IMG/VR virus record: IMGVR_UViG_3300038825_000845
Coordinates: 10,207 to 35,454 of that record
Reading direction: 5' to 3' (one strand)
DNA from: a virus
DNA: 25,248 bases
Part shown: positions 18,171-25,248 of the stretch, piece by piece
Position numbering within the stretch: position 1 is the first letter of the stretch
Layout: each line of letters begins with the position of its first letter
Program-made: the position numbers and the translations under genes
Notes under the pieces: model-generated
The model's input: only the letters and a program-made list of their open reading frames with translations
Databases searched by the model: none
What the model was told of the DNA's origin: nothing

Positions 18171-19670
18171 CTAAATCATCACTTTAAACTCTTTCCTAGT
18201 TCTCCCTTGTATTACATGTAAGTTTTGTTTAGTCCTAGTTACCCCTACATAAAACGCTCGACACTCGTTATCAGGGTTGATATAGAGCTCATCAAAAGTT
18301 TTAGTAGCCATGTCAGTAATAAGTACTACATTTTCACACTCCCCACCTTTAGTAGCATGTATAGTGTTCAACTTAATTCGTGAAGAATTTACTTTTTCTC
18401 CTTTACGAAGGCATGAAATAATATACTCACGTTGAGCATCTCCTATTAAAGCAAACGACTTGTGCCAGATACCATCTACTAATAAACCATAACTTTGTTT
18501 TAACTGATTAATATCTAACATTAATTCTGGGTCAGCTTGTTTCATTGTTTTATACCCAGTGCGCACACCTTGACCTGCTTTCATAAAACCGTAAATTCTT
18601 TTTATATTATGAGCTTTAATCTTTTCTCCCTCACGTAATCTTTCCCAGTCTAATATAGCGTGTATTAAATTTTCATTAACAGAAGATTTATTGCTCTTAG
18701 TATAAAAATATCCCGCAGTTCTTAAATGGTCTTCTACTTTATTCAGTAGATAATTATTACGAGCTAAGAACAACCAATCACCAGAACTGTAATCTAAATG
18801 TTCAAAGCTGTTGTGGTAGGTTACGCTTCCTTCATCTTCTCTAGGTATCCATGTTTTATGCCTACGATTTTTTATACGTTTAACAATATTTAAAGCTACG
18901 TCATGGACTTTTTTAGGTACACGATAACTTTGTTCTAGATATATTTCATTACCTCTTAAATTAATAAAGTGGTCAGGGTCGGCACCTGCCCATTTATATA
19001 TTGCTTGGTCATCATCCCCAGCTATGTAAACATGATCTACACCTTGAGCTAATTTATGTATACATTTCCACTGTAACGCAGAAAGATCTTGAGCCTCATC
19101 TACAATTAATGCTTTGAGAGGTGGCACACTGTCAAAATCTACAAAACCAGAAAGCATGTCTGTATAGTCCATTAAGAAATTAGTTTGTTTATAATTTGTG
19201 TAACTCTTACAAAACCAATCAAAGTGCATCCAACCTATATCTGTTTTAGCCCTTGACCATGTTTCTCTATATCCTTCACATTTATTCCTAGCCATATTTT
19301 CTAAGAATAACATACTATCACCTTTAGAGTTTAACGCCATTAAATTCTCACCGTCCCAAGCTGAGTTAATACGTTCTCCTACAATTTTACTAAACGCTCG
19401 TAAGTCTTTACGATCCATAATATCAGATTTATTTAGACCTTGCCAAAAATAACAAAGTGAATGAATAGTTCTAAAATATATTAATTGATCAGGTTCGTAT
19501 TGAAATTTATCTACAGCTCTAGTAAGAGCTTCAGTTGCAGCTTTTTTAGTGAAAGCAAGATATGCTAACTCGTAAGGTTTTATATCTTTTTTAAATAGTT
19601 CTTCTACAGTCTTTAATAAAAAAGTAGTTTTACCAGTGCCTGGTGGTCCAAGAACTATATTCCAACTCAC
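18171..19670 (-). CDS. UvrD/PcrA-like superfamily 1 DNA helicase
   Basis: This ATP-driven helicase unwinds DNA in the 3'-5' direction in known relatives. All SF1A motifs are seen: Walker A GPPGTGKTT (residues 8-16), motif Ia LAFTKKAA, motif II VDEAQD (190-195), motif III AGDDDQAIYKWAGA (217-230), motif IV EQSYR (246-250), motif V LNTIHATKGGE (434-444) and motif VI FYVGVTR (473-479). At 499 aa it is shorter than bacterial UvrD (about 720), with reduced 1B/2B domains. It overlaps the primase gene by 4 bp, which suggests cooperation in replication, perhaps in place of a DnaB-type helicase. Confidence 0.93.
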   Translation of the reverse strand: MSWNIVLGPPGTGKTTFLLKTVEELFKKDIKPYELAYLAFTKKAATEALTRAVDKFQYEPDQLIYFRTIHSLCYFWQGLNKSDIMDRKDLRAFSKIVGERINSAWDGENLMALNSKGDSMLFLENMARNKCEGYRETWSRAKTDIGWMHFDWFCKSYTNYKQTNFLMDYTDMLSGFVDFDSVPPLKALIVDEAQDLSALQWKCIHKLAQGVDHVYIAGDDDQAIYKWAGADPDHFINLRGNEIYLEQSYRVPKKVHDVALNIVKRIKNRRHKTWIPREDEGSVTYHNSFEHLDYSSGDWLFLARNNYLLNKVEDHLRTAGYFYTKSNKSSVNENLIHAILDWERLREGEKIKAHNIKRIYGFMKAGQGVRTGYKTMKQADPELMLDINQLKQSYGLLVDGIWHKSFALIGDAQREYIISCLRKGEKVNSSRIKLNTIHATKGGECENVVLITDMATKTFDELYINPDNECRAFYVGVTRTKQNLHVIQGRTRKEFKVMI

Positions 19671-21172
19671 ATCATATCCTCTGTAAAGTCATGACCGTCT
19701 AAAGTTTCATCCATATAATCAAACTCAGGTATGTACCAGACGTTAGTACCTCTACCTTTTAAATTCCAGAACACATGTTTAGCTTTCATGTCTCGTAGTT
19801 TACTAGCTATCTTATTTGTTTCTAGGTCTGTGAATCGGTGTTTAACTAAAAATTCTTTTAAATCTTTTATTCTAAAATAAGTATAACCTTTTTCTGTGTA
19901 TGGCTTACCCAACAATACTTCCTCACGTGTACTGGCTTGTGCTAAATCTGTACAGAAAGATTCTAGTAATTCTTTAAACTGACCGTCAAGAGATATGTCA
20001 TTACTAACTTCTATAATTTCCATACCACCATCCATAAGAGTTTGAATCTGAGCTTGCCATGCACGTTCATTAGTTTTAGGTGGCATAATGTTTAACGTTT
20101 CCATACAGATACGTTGAAACTTAGTTTGATTTTGTAGTTGTTCTGTAGTTAATTCTAAACGCTTATCGTCAATAGACAAGAACCACAAAGGAGGTTTAGC
20201 ATCTAACTTAGCTAGACTAGAAAACGTTGGTGAAGTATTACCTTTACCTACCCCAAACTTACACGTACGACACTTCTGGACGTCACAGTAAGAGCGTATA
20301 GGCTCATCACTACACTTATAGTTGTATTCTTTTTTATCTAGTGTACCTATTAAAGTGAGTACTTCTTTAGCTGGTAAAGGTGGGCTCACAAACTTACGAT
20401 TATATTCTTCTATTTCTGTTTGCCATTTTTCAGGAGTAGCTTGTTTTAAATATACCCCTACATTAAACAAACCATTATTACGAGTACCTTCAGGGAAACC
20501 TTGTTTGAGTAATGTTTTTAAACACGGTGGTCCATCTTTTAATTCATCTACTTCTGGCACTGAAAGATTCATTAAGTCTTCGTGAGTTACCTTTCGTTTA
20601 TTAACAAATTTGATAAAGTCTTGAGGACTTAAAGAATTACCTTTAGGATCAAATCCATATCTTATAGAAGTCTCACCTTCAAAATATGGCATATTTAACC
20701 AACTACCAATATCACCACGGTCAACTAACACTTCTCTTTGTTTAGGGAATATTTCTACCCCACCATAACCAAGTCCTGCTGCTAGTTCTCTAAGTTTATC
20801 TTGCATGTCACCAGCACTAACCCAATCAGTAGTGAAACAAAATATATGAGCACCACCACTTTTACTTCTACAAACGACTAAGGGTAGTTTAAAGTTTTCA
20901 ATCTTTTTTACTAATGCTGGTAAGTCTAGTGGGTAAGTGTCTACATCTACTACACCCCACTTAACTAAGTTATCTTCATTGATAGGTATAATACCTAAAC
21001 CTGTTTTACCTTCTAAATGATCTTGCCAGTTTTGTAGAGTTGCTCCTACAGTTTTTATGGTTCTGGCGACACCTTGTTTCTTTTGACCACTGCCTTCAGT
21101 ATTTACATTAAATGTACCGTGGGCACGTTTAGAGCCGTCAAATATCTCATTAAATTGTTCTGTTAAATCCAA
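19667..21172 (-). CDS. Archaeo-eukaryotic-type primase / primase-polymerase
   Basis: The N-terminal domain matches the AEP primases found in phages and conflict systems: VVDVDTY with metal ligands D76 and D78, RSKSGGAHIFCF (S103-H109) and VEIFPKQ (E140-Q145). A middle PriCT-like stretch contains EGTRNNGLFNVG (residues 228-239). A Cys cluster (C287, C296, C301, C304) probably binds zinc. The C-terminal 170 residues are not recognised and end in an acidic tail; no helicase or P-loop motif is present. The enzyme should make primers and may extend them. It overlaps the SF1 helicase gene by 4 bp and is preceded by a structured 137-bp gap. Confidence 0.88.
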   Translation of the reverse strand: MDLTEQFNEIFDGSKRAHGTFNVNTEGSGQKKQGVARTIKTVGATLQNWQDHLEGKTGLGIIPINEDNLVKWGVVDVDTYPLDLPALVKKIENFKLPLVVCRSKSGGAHIFCFTTDWVSAGDMQDKLRELAAGLGYGGVEIFPKQREVLVDRGDIGSWLNMPYFEGETSIRYGFDPKGNSLSPQDFIKFVNKRKVTHEDLMNLSVPEVDELKDGPPCLKTLLKQGFPEGTRNNGLFNVGVYLKQATPEKWQTEIEEYNRKFVSPPLPAKEVLTLIGTLDKKEYNYKCSDEPIRSYCDVQKCRTCKFGVGKGNTSPTFSSLAKLDAKPPLWFLSIDDKRLELTTEQLQNQTKFQRICMETLNIMPPKTNERAWQAQIQTLMDGGMEIIEVSNDISLDGQFKELLESFCTDLAQASTREEVLLGKPYTEKGYTYFRIKDLKEFLVKHRFTDLETNKIASKLRDMKAKHVFWNLKGRGTNVWYIPEFDYMDETLDGHDFTEDMM

Positions 21173-21197
21173 AGTTGCTCCTTATAAACATATAAAA

Positions 21198-21270
21198 GCT
21201 AGTGTAGTGGGAAGCCCTATTTAGTGGAGGACAAAGACTTGGAGGCTTCCCACCTCTCAGCATCACTAGC
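21198..21270 (-). ncRNA. Structured RNA element between the SSB-like and primase genes
   Basis: GTGGGAAGCC (21207-21216) pairs perfectly with GGCTTCCCAC (21244-21253), and an outer GCTAGTG (21198-21204) pairs with CACTAGC (21264-21270). The two-tier stem is 73 nt long. On the transcribed minus strand the loop contains TCCTCC, complementary to a Shine-Dalgarno sequence. It lies within a 137-bp gap upstream of the primase start. It could be a transcription attenuator, translation switch or small RNA; only the stems are certain. Confidence 0.5.
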
Positions 21271-21309
21271 AAGACTGAAATAAATCCCAAGCCTTGTCAA
21301 ACTAATAAA

Positions 21310-22077
21310 TTAGAATGGAGCATCTTCAGTAGTAGATTCACTATTAGATGAACCTAAATTAATATCACCTACGGTAGAAGAAAAGTCTTTTGCTGCCTCG
21401 TAGTATAACATCTCACTTTCTGCTAATGGTCCTAGCAAAGTAACGTTCCAACCAAACCACGTACCACGGTCATTAGACTCTTGCACAGTTTTCATAACGT
21501 ACTTGTGGCTAAAACTAGGTGGGGTAAACACCTTATTATCAGACCGCATTTTAATACTCGCCATTACTGAGTTCCATGTACGAGACTTTTTAAGCTGTGT
21601 ACCAGCCATAGGTATCATGGCTTGATCATAACTACCGTCTGAATTTAATACAAGTACAAAATGGTTAGCACTAGTCTGAATGTAGTTACCGTTTTCTAAC
21701 ATATCTTGACCTATTTGATTCTTAGTAGTTTGACTAAGTATCGCTTGGTCTTCATGCTGTTTAACTAAACCACCACCAGACTCACGAGGTTGCCACTCTA
21801 AAAATAAACGTTTATAGGAGACAGGTAAAACTATCAACTCGTTATCTTCATTGTACAACTTACTAGTCACGGTATTAATAACGTCACCAGCCGAAGCACC
21901 ATCGACATACTTACCATCACGCTTATTAACTTCTGGGCTTAACGCTTGAAGTATTTTTAAACGAGGAATAGTAAGATCCTCTGCGGTTATATTTTCTAGA
22001 CCACTGTTAGCGTCTTCCATAAAGGCAGACGGAACTGCGATACTAGTATTTTCTTTTTCACTTATTTCTTTTGTCAT
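21310..22077 (-). CDS. ssb: Putative single-stranded DNA-binding protein
   Basis: The 255-aa protein ends SNSESTTEDAPF. An acidic tail ending in a hydrophobic Pro-Phe is the hallmark of SSB-type proteins, used to recruit replication partners. The body has a beta-rich centre (LIVLPVSYKRLFLEWQPRES, later NHFVLVLNSDGSYDQAMIPM) consistent with an OB-like fold, though I cannot prove it. Similar proteins sit in marine phage replication modules. It is placed between the primase and a coiled-coil protein, with 4-bp overlap upstream. An alternative is a recombination mediator. Confidence 0.75.
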   Translation of the reverse strand: MTKEISEKENTSIAVPSAFMEDANSGLENITAEDLTIPRLKILQALSPEVNKRDGKYVDGASAGDVINTVTSKLYNEDNELIVLPVSYKRLFLEWQPRESGGGLVKQHEDQAILSQTTKNQIGQDMLENGNYIQTSANHFVLVLNSDGSYDQAMIPMAGTQLKKSRTWNSVMASIKMRSDNKVFTPPSFSHKYVMKTVQESNDRGTWFGWNVTLLGPLAESEMLYYEAAKDFSSTVGDINLGSSNSESTTEDAPF

Positions 22078-22607
22078 TTTTTAATTATCCTTGTTTTTTG
22101 ACCTATATAAACATTAAAAGTTTCTAAGGGCAGGTCGGAACCCTTTTCCACTTGTTCCCGTACAAAAGCTTTTAGAGTCATAGGTTCTACCCACTTCTTT
22201 TGAGCAGTGCTGAACCCATTCCCTTCAAGCTCTTCTGCGAGCTTTTTAGCAGAGTTATCTTCCTCTCTACCAAAACTTACTGAAACTGTATTTTTAATAA
22301 TATCTCCAAAGCCATTATCACCTAGCCATTGAAAAGCTTCGTCACGTTTATCTTCACTGATACGTGCCGAGTAATAAGTAGAAGTGCTTATTTTATTACC
22401 ATCTTTTAAAGTAATCTCACTGAGTCCTAATTCACTTAACATACTTGGTATATCAACTTCACTAAGCTCTCTATACTTTGCTTTGACCTGACCTAGCTTT
22501 TCTTCAAGGTTTTTGATATTTTCATCAAGTTCTTGTATTTCATTTGCTTTATCAGATAACGCTTTAAGGGAAGCGTCGCCCATTGGTTTATCTATTGGTT
22601 CAAACAT
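22074..22607 (-). CDS. Conserved coiled-coil phage protein (177 aa), replication-module partner
   Basis: The N-terminal 50 residues (IQELDENIKNLEEKLGQVKA, then KYRELSEVDIPSML) form a clear coiled coil. Then comes ELGLSEITLKDGNKISTS, a beta segment typical of a family of phage proteins often found near single-strand-binding proteins, and an alpha/beta C-terminal half. Function is not known to me. It overlaps the SSB-like gene by 4 bp and the 103-aa gene by 8 bp. A role with the SSB-like protein in replication or recombination is suggested by position only. Confidence 0.8.
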   Translation of the reverse strand: MFEPIDKPMGDASLKALSDKANEIQELDENIKNLEEKLGQVKAKYRELSEVDIPSMLSELGLSEITLKDGNKISTSTYYSARISEDKRDEAFQWLGDNGFGDIIKNTVSVSFGREEDNSAKKLAEELEGNGFSTAQKKWVEPMTLKAFVREQVEKGSDLPLETFNVYIGQKTRIIKK

Positions 22608-22911
22608 TTGTATTTACCTCTATTTTAAAATAATTAAACTCACGGTTATCCCATTTAAGTAAGTTAGCCTTACCTCCGTTACATAGTAAAGCATAATGTA
22701 CACAAATACCTATAACAGCAGGATCACCGATTAAAAGTAGACAATCGTCATCAGAAAATTTTTGTAGTTTTTTACGAATCTTCGCTACAGTTGGTCCAGG
22801 GCTGAAGATCATATCTGGGTTGTTATCTAAAATAACTTCAAAGTCTCCAAACTTTGCAGCCGAGAGAATGTTCTTTTTGCCGTCGGGCTTTTGTACTACA
22901 TATACTGTCAT
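22600..22911 (-). CDS. Hypothetical protein (103 aa), first gene of the replication run
   Basis: An alpha/beta protein (MTVYVVQKPDGKKNILSAAK, then FGDFEVILD, VAKIRKKLQKFSDDDCLLLI, GDPAVIGICVHYALL) with a possible nucleotide-like GDP turn, but no recognised motif. It is the first gene leftward from the divergent intergenic region, so it probably marks the start of the replication operon. Its leader carries a GGGCTAC/GTAGCCC hairpin. The start follows GAGAAAAAGAGACAAG, a weak ribosome-binding site. Confidence 0.72.
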   Translation of the reverse strand: MTVYVVQKPDGKKNILSAAKFGDFEVILDNNPDMIFSPGPTVAKIRKKLQKFSDDDCLLLIGDPAVIGICVHYALLCNGGKANLLKWDNREFNYFKIEVNTNV

Positions 22912-22934
22912 CTTGTCTCTTTTTCTCTAAAGTC

Positions 22935-22956
22935 GGGCTACCGTTACCAGTAGCCC
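22935..22956 (-). promoter_or_regulatory. Leader hairpin of the leftward operon
   Basis: GGGCTAC (22935-22941) and GTAGCCC (22950-22956) form a 7-bp stem with an 8-nt loop, 24 bp upstream of the first gene on the minus strand. It may act as an attenuator or stabilise the message end; no U-tract follows. Confidence 0.45.
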
Positions 22957-23116
22957 TATATATTTGGAGAATATATATGATTATGAACTAACCTTAATTA
23001 GCTTTATCTAAGTTAAGTATATACGAGAAGTTAAAAAAATAAAGTACTATGTAACTATTCCCTATATATAAGTACAGTGGAAATAAAAAATAAAAATTTA
23101 AAAAATTTTAATTTTA

Positions 23117-23205
23117 GCTAATAGCGTCAATAGGATTTTTGTAAGCCCTAATAGATATTAGGGCTGGAGCGTATTGACAAAACCTATTAGTACCCTATTG
23201 GCATA
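23117..23205. repeat. Iteron-like repeats, array B, flanking a palindrome
   Basis: GCTAATAGC (23117-23125) and GTCAATAGG (23126-23134) lie left of the palindrome; CCTATTAG (23183-23190) and CCTATTGGC (23194-23202) lie right, in inverse orientation with 11-bp spacing. ACCCTATTGGCATA (23192-23205) and AGTACCCTATT (23189-23199) are identical to copies in array A near 0.9 kb. Confidence 0.6.
23144..23165. promoter_or_regulatory. 22-bp palindrome, candidate operator
   Basis: AGCCCTAATA and TATTAGGGCT are perfect inverse arms around a 2-bp GA centre. The palindrome sits between two outward-facing TTGAC boxes, the arrangement expected for an operator controlling divergent promoters. It contains the CTAATAG word of the iteron-like repeats. 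-10 boxes at the right distance are weak. Confidence 0.6.
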
Positions 23206-23271
23206 AAACACATAATAATATTTTGGAAATTTATTGAAGTAGTTTATAGTTACCTATAAGAGACGAGACTA

Positions 23272-24717
23272 ATGACAGATTTTAAATTTAAGACAAAACC
23301 ATATGAGCATCAGCTTGATGCATTAATGGCTTCTCATGATAAAGATGAGTATGCTTTATTTATGGAGATGGGGTGTGGTAAATCAAAAGTAGTAATTGAC
23401 AACTTTGCTTCTTTGTACGCTACAGCTAAAATCTACAACGTATTAATTGTTGCACCTAAAGGTGTATACGACAACTGGTACTCAAAAGAGATACCTATAC
23501 ACCTACCAGACCACATACCATACGACATGGTCAAGTGGCAAAGTAACCACACGAAAAAGTTTACTAAAGAAGTAGAAAATTTGTTTACTATAGATCACAA
23601 TATGAAAATACTTGTGATGAACATAGAAGCTTTTAGTACTAAGAAAGGTGTACAGTTTGCTAATAGATTTTTACAACATAATAAAACTATGTTTATAATA
23701 GATGAAAGCACAACTATAAAAAATCCAGAAGCCAAAAGAACTGCTAGCTGTGTACGTTTAGGTAAGTACGCATATTACAGAAGAATACTCACAGGTTCGC
23801 CAGTAACTAAAAGCCCATTAGATTTATATAGTCAATGTATGTTTTTAAATCCAGCACTTTTAGGATTTAGTAGTTTTTATTCTTTCCGTGCTAGGTATGC
23901 AGACATGGTAGAAAAACGTGGTCAAGGTAGAACTTTTAAATTTGTCACAGGTTATAAAAACATGGACGAGCTGAATGAGTTAATAAATAAATTTAGCCAC
24001 AGAGTTTTGAAAAAAGATTGTTTAGACTTACCAGAAAAAGTATATATAAAAAGAACTATAGAGATGACAGCTGAACAACAGAAAGCGTATAAAGAATTAC
24101 AACGCTTTGCTGTTACTTTATTAAAAAATTCTAAGACAGTAACCATCAACCATGTTATAACGCAAATCATACGTTTACATCAAATTTCATGCGGATTCAC
24201 AGTAACTGATGACGGAGTTACTACCGAAATAAAATCTCAGAGGCTTCCAGAATTGCTGTCTATATTAGAAGAAACCGATGGAAAAGTGATTATTTGGGCT
24301 AATTATAGATACGACATAAAACGTATAGAAAAAACATTAAAAGAAATTTATGGTGCTAATTCAGTAGGAACTTACTACGGTGGAGTAGAACAAGTTGAAC
24401 GTGAAAGAGTTATAAACGAGTTTCAAGATCCTAATAGCCCTCTAAGATTTTTTGTAGGCAATACTCAAACAGGTGGTTATGGTATTACTTTGACTGCTGC
24501 TAGTACAGTGGTATACTACAGTAACAACTATGACTTAGAAAAACGTTTACAGTCTGAAGACCGTGCTCATCGTATTGGTCAAACTAATAAAGTTACTTAT
24601 ATAGATATAGTTTGTGAAAGAACTGTAGATGAAAAGATAGTAAAAGCTTTGCGTAAAAAACAATCTATTGCTAACTTAGTATTAGGCGAAGAAACGTTTA
24701 CTGATTGGTTAAAATAA
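23272..24717 (+). CDS. SNF2-type superfamily 2 helicase
   Basis: SNF2-family proteins use ATP to move along double-stranded DNA and remodel protein-DNA contacts or branched DNA. The 481-aa sequence shows YEHQLDAL (motif Q/0), Walker A MGCGKS (residues 33-38), IIDESTTIKN with DEST at 144-147 (motif II), LTGSPV (motif III), and in the second RecA domain TQTGGYGITLT (motif V) and RAHRIGQ (residues 431-437, motif VI). This is the compact phage form without extra domains. It is the only large plus-strand gene, divergent from the replication operon, and ends 1 bp from a convergent gene, with no room for a terminator. Confidence 0.95.
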   Translation: MTDFKFKTKPYEHQLDALMASHDKDEYALFMEMGCGKSKVVIDNFASLYATAKIYNVLIVAPKGVYDNWYSKEIPIHLPDHIPYDMVKWQSNHTKKFTKEVENLFTIDHNMKILVMNIEAFSTKKGVQFANRFLQHNKTMFIIDESTTIKNPEAKRTASCVRLGKYAYYRRILTGSPVTKSPLDLYSQCMFLNPALLGFSSFYSFRARYADMVEKRGQGRTFKFVTGYKNMDELNELINKFSHRVLKKDCLDLPEKVYIKRTIEMTAEQQKAYKELQRFAVTLLKNSKTVTINHVITQIIRLHQISCGFTVTDDGVTTEIKSQRLPELLSILEETDGKVIIWANYRYDIKRIEKTLKEIYGANSVGTYYGGVEQVERERVINEFQDPNSPLRFFVGNTQTGGYGITLTAASTVVYYSNNYDLEKRLQSEDRAHRIGQTNKVTYIDIVCERTVDEKIVKALRKKQSIANLVLGEETFTDWLK

Positions 24718-24718
24718 T

Positions 24719-25248
24719 TTAACGACCGATAGTAGCTCTAGTATCACTAGGCACTAGACTAGTGATACCACTAAATACAGGAAAGTCCATAGTACCATAA
24801 CCTCTATTATAGATATTATTTAATATTCCTTGTTGAAAATCTTGTGCTGGGTTGTAAGCAGTGTAATAATTACCTATGTTATCAAATCTATAACCATCTC
24901 CTACTACCCCTGAACCAGCGTCCCCTTCTGCTGGAGCTGTGCCTGTGTCTGGGCTAGGAGCAGGAGCAGGTGTCGGTGCATATAAAAAATTACCGTAAGT
25001 TTGCCTTTGCATTTGTAATAATCTATCCATGTCTGTGGTAGCTGGTCTGCTATATCCAGGATCAACTATTTGATCAATTTGTGGAGCTGTAAAGTAGCTA
25101 CCTAAACCAGTCATACTGCCTTCTGGTACTTCTACATTAGGAGTAATTAAATTTCTATCATCAACTACAGGTGTAGCAGTAGTTATACCACCGTCCACGA
25201 TTGTTGGGCTAGGTTCGGAAAAAACTGAAGGCGGAGGAGGAGCAACAT
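24719..25248 (-). CDS. Proline-rich protein, N-terminus outside the window (partial)
   Basis: The frame is open to the right edge, so the beginning is missing; a GTG at 25198 could be read as a start, but the upstream in-frame residues (VAPPPPSVFSEPSPTIV) continue the same proline-rich style. The visible part has Pro/Ala/Gly-rich linkers (APTPAPAPSPDTGTAPAEGD) between tyrosine-containing segments (YRFDNIGNYYTAYNPAQDF). There is no catalytic motif. Low-complexity linkers of this kind occur in virion or scaffold proteins, so this may mark the start of structural genes; that is inference. It converges on the SNF2 gene with a 1-bp gap. Confidence 0.7.
   Translation of the reverse strand, partial: VAPPPPSVFSEPSPTIVDGGITTATPVVDDRNLITPNVEVPEGSMTGLGSYFTAPQIDQIVDPGYSRPATTDMDRLLQMQRQTYGNFLYAPTPAPAPSPDTGTAPAEGDAGSGVVGDGYRFDNIGNYYTAYNPAQDFQQGILNNIYNRGYGTMDFPVFSGITSLVPSDTRATIGR

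Larger units (their letters stand above)
22912..23271. promoter_or_regulatory. Divergent intergenic region with AT-rich tract and possible origin features
   Basis: No credible gene is seen in these 360 bp. They separate the leftward replication operon from the rightward SNF2 gene. Contents are the leader hairpin (22935-22956), an AT-only-like tract (about 23084-23116), iteron-like repeats (23117-23205), a near-perfect palindrome (23144-23165), and TTGAC-type boxes pointing outward on both strands (23125-23130 minus, 23174-23179 plus). A minus-strand TATACT lies near 23020. AT-rich tract plus repeats plus palindrome is the usual make-up of a replication origin or a divergent operator; neither is proven. 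Confidence 0.55.

Noticed and set aside
1-25248. Integrase, attachment sites, transposons
   Set aside because: No tyrosine or serine recombinase, transposase or long direct repeat suited to att sites or insertion sequences was found on either strand.

Overview
This window looks like the early/replication half of a tailed double-stranded DNA bacteriophage, probably from a marine sample. The evidence is AT-rich, tightly packed, overlapping small genes; a terminase small subunit; a phage-type family A DNA polymerase; an archaeo-eukaryotic-type primase; MazG, AlkB and 2-oxoglutarate oxygenase genes typical of marine phages; and no ribosomal, tRNA or housekeeping genes. The host cannot be named from the sequence. 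No capsid, portal, tail, integrase or lysis gene is seen, so the virion genes must lie outside.

Layout. Positions 1-190 hold hairpins and a promoter for a small plus-strand gene (191-427) that ends in a strong intrinsic terminator. About 470-1028 is a gene-free, locally GC-rich and repeat-rich stretch: four tandem 9-mers, many GATC sites, and iteron-like repeats near 876-964. From 1029 to 22911 everything is on the minus strand. The part near 1-9 kb holds mostly small early-type genes, several in mini-operons behind a recurring promoter (TGATCW, 4 nt, TATAMT). Recognisable products are a TagD-like cytidylyltransferase, MazG, a possible RMF-like protein, two 2OG-Fe(II) oxygenases, the terminase small subunit and a ribbon-helix-helix protein. 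Next come DUF932 (9.6-10.7 kb), a nuclease/DNA-binding cluster (10.8-11.9 kb: SNase, AT-hook, DUF1289-like, HTH) and DNA polymerase (11.9-13.8 kb).

The most interesting block is 13.8-18.1 kb. It has a DUF1599-like protein, a PD-(D/E)XK nuclease, a thymidylate-synthase homologue, a GT-A glycosyltransferase resembling the TET-associated type, a 5-hmdU-DNA-kinase helical-domain protein and a conserved unknown protein, with overlapping or abutting reading frames. I read this as a putative thymidine hypermodification operon. It is followed upstream by a UvrD-like helicase, the primase, an SSB-like protein and two small partners (18.2-22.9 kb).

A 360-bp divergent region (22912-23271) carries an AT-rich tract, a near-perfect 22-bp palindrome and copies of the same iteron-like repeats seen near 0.9 kb. 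A plus-strand SNF2-type helicase follows (23272-24717). A proline-rich minus-strand gene runs off the right edge. Together the genes suggest replication by Pol A, primase, SSB and SF1/SF2 helicases on a genome whose thymines may be hydroxymethylated and then further modified. Five genes too short for the usual 60-codon cut-off or otherwise easily missed are included (starts at 2161, 3338, 5009 and 8691; re-started 11379).
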